Source: an uncultured Eubacteriales bacterium
Lineage (GTDB): Bacteria; Bacillota; Clostridia; Christensenellales; Aristaeellaceae
Direction of reading: 5' to 3'
Assembly: GCA_902778995.1 (NCBI GenBank)
Contig: CACYZW010000042.1
Span: forward strand, 1-47,424
DNA length: 47,424 nt
A program made the translations under genes and the position numbers. Shown piece after piece: positions 32,680-46,366 of the stretch. How positions within the stretch are numbered: the first letter of the stretch is position 1; each line of letters begins with the position of its first letter. The notes under the pieces are model-generated. The model was not told where the DNA came from. It made no database searches and saw only the letters and a program-made list of their open reading frames with translations.

Positions 32680-33702
32680 TCACTTTCCAAAGCCGCAGTT
32701 GGGGAAATGGCAGACCGGGCAGTTCAGGCACAGGCCGCCCTCGCCCAGCCGGTCCAGATCCGCCTTTTCAAGGATGTCGTCCGCGAACAGGTGGGGCAGC
32801 ACCAGATCCAGCACGGTGCGCCTGTTGTACATGGCGCAGCCGGGCACACCGATGATGGGGATGTTCGCCGCGCCGTAATAGCTCAGCAGGAACATCGCCC
32901 CGGGCAGCACCGGCGCGCCGTAGCTGACGATCCGCGCCCCCGTCCGCTTGATGGCGGCAGGGGTTCGGTCGTCCGGGTCCACGCTCATGCCGCCGGTGCA
33001 GACGATCATGTCCGCGCCGCCGTTCAGCAGGCTGCGTATGCCCGCCGCGATGCGTTCGGAATTGTCGTCACTGAGCACATGGCCGACAATTTCAGCGCCG
33101 AAGGCGCTCACCTTTTCCACGATGACGGGTGTGAACCTGTCCTCAATGCGCCCGTGAAACACCTCGTTACCGGTGGTCACGATGCCCACCCGCTTGTGCG
33201 CAAAAGGCAGTATGCGGAAGATCGGCCCGCCCGAGGCGACGCGCTTCGCTTCCTCCATCTTCTGCTTTTCGATCACCAGCGGTATCACGCGGGTGCCGGC
33301 CAGCCTGTCCCCCGCCGCCACCGGGAAATCGCCATGACGGGACGCGATCATCATATCCCCCAGCGCGTTGACGGCCAGCAGCTTTTTTCGATCGACCTTG
33401 AACAGACCGGGAATTTCGGCGATCAGCTCGATCTTGCCCTCCTTGACCGGCGTCGGGCGCATGTGCTCATCGGCGCACATGTCATAAAGCATCTGCGCGG
33501 CGTCGTTTTCATGGAGCATGTTTTCGTTGTTTTCCCAGATGTACACGTGATCCTTGCCGATGGACAGCAGTACCGGGATGTCCGCCTCGGTGATCACATG
33601 CCCCTTGCGAAACACGGCGTCCTTCTTCACGCCGGGAATGATCTGGGTCATATCGTGGCAGAGGATCTGCCCAACAGCCTCCTCCGTCTTCATCAGCTTC
33701 AC
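32680..33702 (-). CDS. Molybdopterin-binding MoeA-like protein with Cys-rich tail (GTG start)
   Basis: This 340-residue protein has the MoeA/MogA-type molybdopterin-binding domain: VGIVTTGNEVFHGRIED, then CTGGMSVDPDDRTP and IIGVPGCAMYNRRTVLD. It lacks the standard MoeA N-terminal FDGYA motif; its own N-terminus (MKLMKTEEAVGQILCHDMTQI) is typical of this branch. It ends CLNCPVCHFPNCGFGK, three or four cysteines that could bind metal. It may be a cofactor carrier or chaperone working with XdhC; this is inferred. GTG at 33702 has AAGGAGG at 9 bases. It is the first gene behind the cluster promoter. Confidence 0.85.
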   Translation of the reverse strand: MKLMKTEEAVGQILCHDMTQIIPGVKKDAVFRKGHVITEADIPVLLSIGKDHVYIWENNENMLHENDAAQMLYDMCADEHMRPTPVKEGKIELIAEIPGLFKVDRKKLLAVNALGDMMIASRHGDFPVAAGDRLAGTRVIPLVIEKQKMEEAKRVASGGPIFRILPFAHKRVGIVTTGNEVFHGRIEDRFTPVIVEKVSAFGAEIVGHVLSDDNSERIAAGIRSLLNGGADMIVCTGGMSVDPDDRTPAAIKRTGARIVSYGAPVLPGAMFLLSYYGAANIPIIGVPGCAMYNRRTVLDLVLPHLFADDILEKADLDRLGEGGLCLNCPVCHFPNCGFGK

Positions 33703-33797
33703 AGTGTTGCGCCTCCTTGGCCGGCTCATCCCACATGGACAGCGCGGCCCTTGTTTGCGCGCTCAGGATATTGTGTCATCCGGCATCGCCTTCGATA

Positions 33798-33826
33798 ATT
33801 ATAGCTTTGAAAGGGTGACATGTCAA
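33798..33826 (-). promoter_or_regulatory. Consensus promoter of the molybdenum cofactor cluster
   Basis: On the minus strand TTGACA (33821-33826), 17 bases, TATAAT (33798-33803). Both boxes are exact. The leader to the GTG at 33702 is about 90 bases, too short for the known molybdenum-cofactor riboswitch fold, which I do not see. The surrounding gap 33730-34033 holds no gene. Confidence 0.8.
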
Positions 33827-33960
33827 TGAAAAATGCAGCGCACGACGCTTCGCCGAATCGCCGAAGCCTTTAGAGAGTTAGGGCATAACAACAGAAAAAG
33901 AACTGTCTGCACCGCCGCCGCCTGCTGCCAACGGCCTGGCTGCGGCGCAACGGCCATGTT

Positions 33961-34000
33961 CAAAGAACAAGCCCTGCAGGGCGCATTCGCCTGGCAGGGC
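33961..34000 (-). terminator. Possible terminator of the GH51 gene
   Basis: In minus-strand reading GCCCTGCCAGGCG and CGCCCTGCAGGGC form an imperfect stem (seven pairs plus more after a bulge), followed by TTGTTCTTTG. It lies 34 bases after the stop of the arabinofuranosidase gene. Confidence 0.5.
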
Positions 34001-34033
34001 CGTTCACAGTCGCCGTCAAATCGACGTTTCCCC

Positions 34034-35587
<1,554 letters not shown>

Positions 35588-35595
35588 TCACCCCT

Positions 35596-35624
35596 TTTAT
35601 ACCACAAACAGCGCCCCATTGCAA
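35596..35624 (-). promoter_or_regulatory. Putative promoter of the GH51 gene
   Basis: On the minus strand TTGCAA (35619-35624), 17 bases, TATAAA (35596-35601). It lies about 50 bases before the start codon. No operator was recognised. Confidence 0.6.
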
Positions 35625-35693
35625 CCGCGATTTAAGAACGTCCGCAGGCAGGATGCCCCGCTGTGTTGCCATTCACCCCACGGGCGAACGGCA

Positions 35694-35725
35694 ATCGGGC
35701 GGTGGAGCCTGCTCCCCCGCCCGAT
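35694..35725 (-). terminator. Hairpin downstream of trpB2
   Basis: ATCGGGCGGTGGAGC (35694-35708) pairs with GCTCCCCCGCCCGAT (35711-35725) with one mismatch and a two-base loop. It sits 60 bases after the trpB2 stop. There is no U run, so the terminator role is tentative. Confidence 0.45.
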
Positions 35726-35785
35726 CGCTGCTATTCAGCCCACGCCCGAATAGTCACCATTATTGTACAATCCCGTCTGGGTCCG

Positions 35786-37165
35786 TTACAGGTCGATCTT
35801 CGGGATGCCCGCGAAGCCCTTTTCCAGATCGGCGTCGGTGGGTATGTAGTCCGTCATCAGGCCGTCGTGGTATTTCTCATAGGCCACCATGTCGAAATAG
35901 CCGGTGCCGGTCAGGCCGAAGAGGATCGTCTTTTCCTCGCCGGTCTCCTTGCACCTGAGCGCCTCGTCGATGGCGACGCGGATGGCGTGGCTGCTCTCCG
36001 GCGCGGGCAGTATGCCCTCCACCCGGGCGAACTGCTCCGCCGCCTCGAACACCTTCGTCTGCTCCACGGCGCGGGCCTCCATGTAGCCGTCGTGGTAGAG
36101 CTGGCTCAATATGCTGCTCATGCCGTGATAGCGCAGCCCGCCGGCGTGGTTCGGCGCGGGGATGAAGCCGCTGCCCAGCGTGTACATCTTCGCCATCGGG
36201 CAGACCATACCGGTGTCGCAGAAGTCGTAGGCGAACCTGCCCCGGGTGAAGGACGGGCAGGAGGCGGGTTCCACGGCGATGATCTGATAGTCCGCTTCGC
36301 CCCGCAGCTTTTCACCCATGAACGGGGCGATCAGGCCGCCCAGGTTGCTGCCGCCGCCGGCGCAGCCGATGATCATGTCCGGCTTGACGCCGTACTTATC
36401 CATGGCGATCTTGGCCTCCACGCCGATGACGGACTGGTGCAGCAGCACCTGGTTCAGTACGCTGCCCAGCACGTAGCGGTAGCCGGGATTGGAGACGGCG
36501 ACCTCCACCGCTTCGGAGATGGCGCAGCCCAGGCTGCCGGTGGTGCCGGGGAACTGCTCGAGGATCTTGCGGCCCACGGCGGTGGTATCCGAGGGGCTGG
36601 GCACCACGGACGCGCCGTAGGTGCGCATGACCTCGCGCCGGAAGGGCTTCTGTTCGTAGGATACCTTCACCATGTACACCTTGCAGTCCAGCTCGAAATA
36701 GGAGCAGGCCATGCTCAGCGCCGTGCCCCACTGGCCCGCGCCGGTCTCGGTGGTGACGCCCTTGAGGCCCTGCTTCTTGGCGTAATAGGCCTGGGCGATG
36801 GCGGAATTCAGCTTGTGGCTGCCGGAGGTGTTGTTGCCCTCGAATTTATAGTAGATCTTTGCCGGGGTCTGCAGCTTCTGCTCCAGGCAGTAGGCCCGCA
36901 CCAGCGGCGAGGGGCGATACATCTTGTAGAAGTCCTGTATCTCCTGGGGAATGGGGTATTCCCGGGTGTCGTTGTCCAGCTCCTGCCGGATCAGTTCATC
37001 GCAGAACACCGGGGCCAGGTCGGCGGCGGTCATGGGCTGGAGGGTGCCTGGGTTCAGCAGCGGCGCGGGCTTGTTCTTCATGTCCGCCCGGACGTTGTAC
37101 CAGGTCTTCGGCAGCTCGCTCTCTTCCAGGTAGATCTTGTAGGGAATGACTTTCTTCTCGCTCAT
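35786..37165 (-). CDS. trpB: Tryptophan synthase beta chain, type 2 (TrpB2)
   Basis: This 459-residue PLP enzyme condenses indole and serine to tryptophan. The PLP lysine is in NTSGSHKLNSAIAQAYY, TETGAGQWGTALS follows, and the phosphate loop is GCAGGGSNLGG. The long N-terminus (MSEKKVIPYKIYLEESELPK) and total length mark the TrpB2 branch, distinct from the 400-residue TrpB1. TrpB2 often acts without TrpA, using free indole; no trpA is in this window. It is preceded by a T-box leader apparently specific for tRNA-Trp, which agrees with a tryptophan role. ATG at 37165 has AAAGGAG at 7 bases. Confidence 0.93.
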   Translation of the reverse strand: MSEKKVIPYKIYLEESELPKTWYNVRADMKNKPAPLLNPGTLQPMTAADLAPVFCDELIRQELDNDTREYPIPQEIQDFYKMYRPSPLVRAYCLEQKLQTPAKIYYKFEGNNTSGSHKLNSAIAQAYYAKKQGLKGVTTETGAGQWGTALSMACSYFELDCKVYMVKVSYEQKPFRREVMRTYGASVVPSPSDTTAVGRKILEQFPGTTGSLGCAISEAVEVAVSNPGYRYVLGSVLNQVLLHQSVIGVEAKIAMDKYGVKPDMIIGCAGGGSNLGGLIAPFMGEKLRGEADYQIIAVEPASCPSFTRGRFAYDFCDTGMVCPMAKMYTLGSGFIPAPNHAGGLRYHGMSSILSQLYHDGYMEARAVEQTKVFEAAEQFARVEGILPAPESSHAIRVAIDEALRCKETGEEKTILFGLTGTGYFDMVAYEKYHDGLMTDYIPTDADLEKGFAGIPKIDL

Positions 37166-37221
37166 GGGGATTCTCCTTTCCTGTGGGCCGCGCCCCCGAT
37201 GGCAGGCGCCTTGCGCGGGAC

Positions 37222-37266
37222 AGAGAAAAAGCCCTGTCCCAGTAACAACATGCTGGGACAGGGCTT
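37222..37266 (-). terminator. T-box intrinsic terminator
   Basis: This is a 14-bp perfect stem with a 10-base loop followed by TTTTT, about 60 bases before the trpB2 start. It competes with the antiterminator that contains the T-box sequence. Confidence 0.9.
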
Positions 37267-37495
37267 GTAATGACCCTGCGGTGCCACCCGGCTTGGCGCT
37301 TGCGCGCCCGCTCAATACCGTACCAACATACGGCACCCTTTGATAACGGAGGGAACTCCGTCTCCCCTACTCGGGCCCCGCCCTTTCGGTTCGCCCTCGG
37401 AAGCCCATTCGTCTCCGCCGCCCGCATCGCGATTTCACCGCCCGCGACTCTCTTTGGCGCTTGGACAGGAGATTACTATTCTTCCTCAACGGTTG
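37222..37495 (-). promoter_or_regulatory. T-box leader with apparent Trp (UGG) specifier, before trpB2
   Basis: In minus-strand reading the conserved T-box sequence GGGTGGCACCGCAGGGTC lies at 37272-37289. A strong terminator follows: a perfect 14-bp stem (37229-37242 with 37253-37266) and a TTTTT run. Stem I shows AGTA near its base, an arm to about 37390, and the string GACGAATGGGCTTCC, in which TGG at 37405-37407 is placed as a specifier codon followed by a purine. A stem III hairpin (GACGGAG...CTCCGTT) lies near 37345-37365. Uncharged tRNA-Trp should bind and let trpB2 be transcribed. The specifier placement is by eye. Confidence 0.88.
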
Positions 37496-37500
37496 ATGGC

Positions 37501-37529
37501 ATTATAGCATGGTAAAGCAGTAATGTCAA
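37501..37529 (-). promoter_or_regulatory. Consensus promoter of the T-box/trpB2 transcript
   Basis: On the minus strand TTGACA (37524-37529), 17 bases, TATAAT (37501-37506). Both boxes are exact. Confidence 0.82.
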
Positions 37530-37661
37530 CCGGTAAAGTAGCTATTTAACACAACCGCAATCAACGGTATGTTACAGCTCAGGGCATTCGTTTCCAATCG
37601 GGGGGCGGCGGCGTGTACGCCGACCCCGCGGGCTGTCTCGAAGGCAGACCTGTCCCCCTTC

Positions 37662-37701
37662 GACCGTTACTGCCAAGCCGCAGGCTTAGCAGTAACCGGT
37701 C
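37662..37701. repeat. Inverted repeat between trpB2 and the GGDEF gene
   Basis: GACCGTTACTGCCAAGCC and GGCTTAGCAGTAACCGGTC pair around a GCA loop with one bulge and one mismatch. The remaining 37530-37929 region is AT-rich near 37730 but shows only weak promoter-like boxes (TTAAAC and TATAAG, 17 bases apart, near 37752). Confidence 0.55.
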
Positions 37702-37929
37702 AACATATGACTTTTTATCGTTTTTTACTTTCGGGGTAGCATTAAACGCAGATTTATGATATGATATAAGAGAACAGGTGTAATTTGCCAAAGCCGAAAC
37801 AGCGGGCTCCGGCGCATGTTTCAAAAGCCCTGACTTTGTCGAAATAAAAACGCTCGAGCCCCCACACCCCTGACCGATGAACCACACTCCACCCCGATCA
37901 AAGGCACGGCGAAATGAGGCTGTCAGAGC

Positions 37930-40385
37930 ATGTATTATTCTGCGATTGGTCTGCTTGCGGTTCTGATACTGCTGATTGAAAACCAGGATGTCCTCCTCAA
38001 TCTCGGGGGCGCCTTTGAAAAACCTGCCTGGAGGGCGTACAGGCGCTTCCTGAGTGCGGTTTTTGCGTATTACGTCACGGATATCCTGTGGGGCTTCCTT
38101 GAAAGCCGAAAGCTGGGCGCACTGCTTTTTGCCGATACGACCGTCTATTTCATCGCGATGGCGGTGGGCGTGTTGTTCTGGGCGGAATACACCGTCGCAT
38201 ATCTGGATGAGGAAAACGGGTTCGGTCGATTCCTGGTATACGCCGGGCGCTTCATCGCCGGATCGATCACACTGCTCGCCGTGATCAATATCTTTGCGCC
38301 CGTGCTTTTCACCGTGGACGGCGCGTGCGTCTACCACCCCCTTCCCTTTCGCTATGTGATCCTCGCCGTCCAGATTCTCCTGCTCTTCATGATCTCGGCC
38401 TACGCCGTCGCGTCCTACGTCCACAATCCATCTGAAAAAAAGCTGAAATACCGGACGTTGGCGCTGTTCGGGTTTATCATGGGAACCTTTCTGTTTATTC
38501 AGCTCTGGTTCCCCTATCTGCCGCTCCACACCATCGCCTACATGCTGGGCACGAGTCTGCTGCACACGGTCGTGATCAACGACGAAAAGGACGAATACCG
38601 GCGCGCATCGGAGGAAATCGGCAGGGTAAGGGCGCTGAACGACACCATCAACTCGATGCTGGACAACATGCCCGGCATGACCTTCGCCAAGGACGCGACG
38701 ACCGGCGTCTATCTGGCCTGCAACCAGACCTTCGCGGAATTCGCGAAAAAGGGCAGTCCGTCGGATGTGATCGGGCTGACCGACGCCGATATCTTCGGCC
38801 CGGCGGAGGCGGCGCATTTCATCGAGGACAACCGCACGGCGCTCTCCATGGACGAGCCCTACATCTTCTTTGAGGACGCGCAGGACGAAGACGGCAATCC
38901 CCGGCAGCTGCAGACCACCATAATCAAATACACCGATTACACCGGTCGGCAGTGCCTGCTGGGCATGTGCCAGGATGTGACGGACATGGTGCGCATCCGG
39001 CGCGAAAAGGCGACCACCAGGGAGGCCTATGAAAAGGCGCGCAGCGGCGGCATCATGTATTCCCTCATCGCCCAGTCGATGACCCGGGGCTTCCGGGATC
39101 TGTATTATGTCAACGTGGATTCCGAGGAATTCATCGAATACCGCCTGGACGAAGACGGCGAATCGCTCGTTGAAGTGCGGCGCGGCTGGCATTTCTTTGA
39201 GGAGTGCCAGATCGAGGCCGAGGCGTTCGTCTATGCCGAGGACCGCGCCGCCTTTGTCCGGGCTCTGGATCGAAAGACGCTGATGGCGGCCCTGGATCGA
39301 AACAAGACCTTCGTCATGACCTATCGCCTGATCTCGGACGAGGGGCCGGTCTTTGTCAGCATGCGCGTCTCCCGCATGGAGGACGACGAGCGTTACATCG
39401 TACTGGGCGTGACCGACGTGGACGAGCAGGTGCGGCAGCGCCGCGCGGCCGAGCGCGTAAGGGAGGAGCAAATCGCCTACAGGCGCATCAGCGCGCTCAT
39501 CGGCGACTTCCTCTGCATCTACGTCGTGGACCCCAAGGGCGACCGCTATCGGGAATTCAGCGCGTCCGCTGGCTATGAAGCCTATGGTATTCCCAAGGCG
39601 GGCATGGACTTCTTCAACGTCACCCGGGACGCCGCCCAAAGGATCAACCACCCCGAGGATCTGAACCGCTTCCTTTCGACGTTTACCAGGGAAAACGTCA
39701 TGGCGGAAATCGAGCGCCACGGCATCTTCACGCTGAGCTATCGCATAATGATGGAGGGCAAGCCCCTCTATGTGCAGCTCAAGGCGGCGATGGTGGCGGA
39801 AAAGGAGGGCTCGCGCGTGATCGTCGGCATCAACGACATCGACGCGCAGGTGCGCCAGGAGGAATCCTATGTCAGGCACCTCGCCCAGGCGCAGATGGAG
39901 GCCAACGTCGACCCGCTGACGGGCGTCAAAAACAGGCACGCCTATCTGGTGGCCGAGGAGCGGCTGAACCTGCAAATCGCCGAAGCGCGCGCGCCGGAGT
40001 TCGCCATCGCGATACTGGATGTCAACGACCTCAAGAAGGTCAACGACACCGAGGGACACAAGGCCGGCGACCAGTACATTAAGAACGCCTGCAGGATCAT
40101 ATGCGAAATCTTCAGGCACAGCCCCGTGTTCCGCCTCGGCGGGGACGAGTTTGCGGTCATCGCCCAGGGGGGCGACTATGAGCATATGGAAGCACTGGTC
40201 GAACGGGTGAACGATCACAACGCCGAAGCCATGCAGACCGGGGGCATCGTCATCGCCTGCGGCGCGGCAAGGTATGAAAGCGATGCCAGCGTGGCCCAGG
40301 TGTTTGAGCGCGCGGATCAGAATATGTATGAAAATAAAATCGATCTGAAGGCCCGGAGGGAAGCTGCGGGCGGGAGGGAAGAGCA

Positions 40386-40389
<4 letters not shown>
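37930..40389 (+). CDS. Membrane PAS-PAS-PAS-GGDEF diguanylate cyclase
   Basis: This 819-residue protein should make cyclic di-GMP. Six or seven membrane helices (1-215) lead to a coiled-coil, then three PAS-like domains (about 240-355, 385-505 and 515-625) and a GGDEF domain (645-805). The active site RLGGDEFAVI is near 735-744, and the substrate motif is DVNDLKKVNDTEGHKAGD. The usual inhibitory RxxD site before GGDEF reads FRHS, so feedback control by product is probably absent. The first two PAS domains closely match those of the next protein. Its stop overlaps the next TTG start as TTGA. GAGG is about 10 bases before the ATG. Confidence 0.9.
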
Positions 40390-44609
<4,220 letters not shown>

Positions 44610-44741
44610 TGCCGTTCCGGTCAACCCAATGCCGATTGCGCCTTCGGAGGCAGACAGGCTCGACAATCGACGGCGGAAACTGCGCCGGGCTTGCGCATGC
44701 CTGACCTTTGAACCACAAAATAAAAAGGAGGTAGACCCGAT

Positions 44742-44921
44742 ATGGATGAAAAGACCATGATTCTCACTGCCATGCGCGAGGCCGGCGAGCCGCTCAACGC
44801 AGGCAAAATCGCCGAGCTGACCGGACTGGACCGGAAGGTGGTCGACAAGACCATAACCGCCATGAAGAAGGAAGGCAGCATCATCTCTCCGGTTCGCTGC
44901 AAGTGGGAACCGGCCCAATAG
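44742..44921 (+). CDS. Small winged-helix DNA-binding-like protein
   Basis: This 59-residue protein begins MDEKTMILTAMREAGEPLNA, and GKIAELTGLDRKVVDKTITA has a clear helix-turn-helix pattern, followed by KKEGSIISPVRCKW as a wing. A strong AAGGAGG lies 11 bases upstream. Similar very short winged-helix proteins occur in Clostridia and are usually named MarR-like or transcriptional regulators; DNA binding is predicted, not shown. It is on the same strand, 132 bases after the permease-kinase, and might serve that system, but the receiver domains cannot reach DNA themselves and no link is proven. Confidence 0.75.
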   Translation: MDEKTMILTAMREAGEPLNAGKIAELTGLDRKVVDKTITAMKKEGSIISPVRCKWEPAQ

Positions 44922-44953
44922 CGTGTGCTTCCCATGCGTCCGGGAGCCAGTGC

Positions 44954-44976
44954 AGGGGCGGCAAATCGCCGCCCCT
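44954..44976. repeat. 23-bp hairpin flanking the 192-bp repeat, left
   Basis: AGGGGCGGC and GCCGCCCCT enclose AAATC. The identical 23 bases occur at 45176-45198, on the other side of the 192-bp unit. Confidence 0.85.
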
Positions 44977-45166
44977 CAGGATGTTGACAAAGTCAACAGA
45001 CTGCAGGTCGCTGAAAAAGGCTGCAAGGCAAGGCGGCGAGTCTGCAAAAAAGGGAGTTTACCCCGTCGTAAATGACCGCATTTTGCAGGCGACGCCAACA
45101 CAGCAAGCAGAAAATCTTTCCGTTCTTCTTCTTTCGGAAGGATTTTCTGCGTTTGCGGCCTTTGTC
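44975..45166 (+). repeat. 192-bp dispersed repeat, copy 2
   Basis: This is the second copy of 10621-10812, same length and direction, with about ten differences. Unlike copy 1 it lies in a true intergenic region, between the two 23-bp hairpins. The open frames on both strands here are accidental. Confidence 0.9.
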
Positions 45167-45175
45167 AGCGGTCTG

Positions 45176-45198
45176 AGGGGCGGCAAATCGCCGCCCCT
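45176..45198. repeat. 23-bp hairpin flanking the 192-bp repeat, right
   Basis: Identical to 44954-44976. Together with the unit between them it forms a composite of about 245 bases. Confidence 0.85.
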
Positions 45199-45235
45199 GC
45201 ATATTATATCTCTCCGTAAAATAAACGGTTCTTCA

Positions 45236-45409
45236 CGTTTTCTTGTGGGAATTTGGGGAACTCCCTCAGTCATGCTTCGCATGCCAGCTCCCTCAGAAAG
45301 GGAGCCTTCAGGCAGCGAAGGCGATTATCCTGCCTCCCTCACCGAGGGAGGTGGCCGATCGCAGAGAGGCCGGAGGGAGTTTTCATTCCACAACTTTCCG
45401 TGAAGAGCC
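45236..45409 (+). repeat. About 174-bp dispersed repeat, copy 2
   Basis: This is the second copy of 23978-24150, same direction. It lies 38 bases after the 192-bp composite and ends 45 bases before the YraQ stop. No gene is seen in 44922-45453. Confidence 0.85.
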
Positions 45410-45453
45410 TAATAAACGCTATTCCACACCCCGCCAACCCTTGTGAGGCATAT

Positions 45454-46362
45454 CTACGCGCCCACGAAAAGGTTGACCGCCACGCCGGTGATCCATGAAA
45501 AGGCGATGGCAAACAGTATGTACAGCAAAAAGCGCTTCCAGCCCAGGACGATCTTCAGCGCGCCAAGATTGGTGATCTTCGTAGCCGGGCCCGTTATCAT
45601 AAATGCGGCGGCGCTGCCCATGCTCATGCCGTCCACGAGCCACTGCTGCAAAAGGGGTATGGTTCCTCCCCCGCACATGTACAGCGGCACGCCGATGGTG
45701 GCCGCCAGGAGCACGCCGAAGCCGTTGTCCTTTCCGAACAGGCCGCCGACGAAATCCGACGGCACATGAATCTGGTACAGCGCCGTCAGCACAATGCCCA
45801 GCAGGAACATGGGGCCGGTGGCCCTGATATTGCGCCAGATGTTCTTCAGAAATCGAAGGAACATATTCGGGTCGGTATCCCGATTCGCCCCCTCGTGGAA
45901 TGCCCTGAAATCAAAGAAGGGCCTGCCCCTGTAAAACAGGCGGATCAGCCATCCGGCGACGCAGCCGCACAGAAAGCAGCTGACAAAGCGAATCGCCACC
46001 GCCGTGCGGCCCAGCGCCCTGCTGTACATCAGCAGCTGTGGATTCAGCAATATGCTGCTCATCATAAACGCGGCCAGGATATCGTCCTTCACCCCCTGTC
46101 CGGAAAAGGACGCGGCGATGGGGATGGTGCCGTACATGCACAGCGGCGAGGCGATGCCCAGCAGGCTGGCGGGAATCACGCCCAGCCAGTCTGTCTTTTT
46201 TCGCCCAAGATTCGCAAAGGTCTGATGTATCGCCTTTTTCCCGAACACCGACACCGCGCTGCCCAGGACAATGCCCAGGGCCCAGTAGGGGGCAATCTGC
46301 CGAAGCTGTATGTCCAGGTAGTACCAGAGGTAGATTGCCTCCCGCTTTATCCAATGCAGCAT
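45454..46362 (-). CDS. YraQ/UPF0718-type permease
   Basis: This 302-residue membrane protein has about eight helices in two related halves, joined by a cytoplasmic loop (about 140-175). Each half carries the family's Gly/Pro motif: GIASPLCMYGTIPIAAS (near 69-85) and GVPLYMCGGGTIPLLQQWL (near 224-242). The family (permease DUF318) includes ArsP-like exporters of organic arsenicals, but most members have no known substrate. It starts 4 bases after the DUF362 gene, whose end carries the GGAG for this start, so they form one operon. A C-terminal extension is absent. Confidence 0.88.
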   Translation of the reverse strand: MLHWIKREAIYLWYYLDIQLRQIAPYWALGIVLGSAVSVFGKKAIHQTFANLGRKKTDWLGVIPASLLGIASPLCMYGTIPIAASFSGQGVKDDILAAFMMSSILLNPQLLMYSRALGRTAVAIRFVSCFLCGCVAGWLIRLFYRGRPFFDFRAFHEGANRDTDPNMFLRFLKNIWRNIRATGPMFLLGIVLTALYQIHVPSDFVGGLFGKDNGFGVLLAATIGVPLYMCGGGTIPLLQQWLVDGMSMGSAAAFMITGPATKITNLGALKIVLGWKRFLLYILFAIAFSWITGVAVNLFVGA

Positions 46363-46366
46363 TTCC

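Noticed and set aside
33703-33797. Molybdenum cofactor riboswitch in the cluster leader
   Set aside because: The leader is only about 90 bases and I cannot see the expected multi-stem fold. A covariance-model search would settle it.
44922-45453. Several short open frames in the repeat island
   Set aside because: They run through the 192-bp and 174-bp repeats and have no ribosome sites of their own. The two copies of each repeat do not preserve one reading frame.
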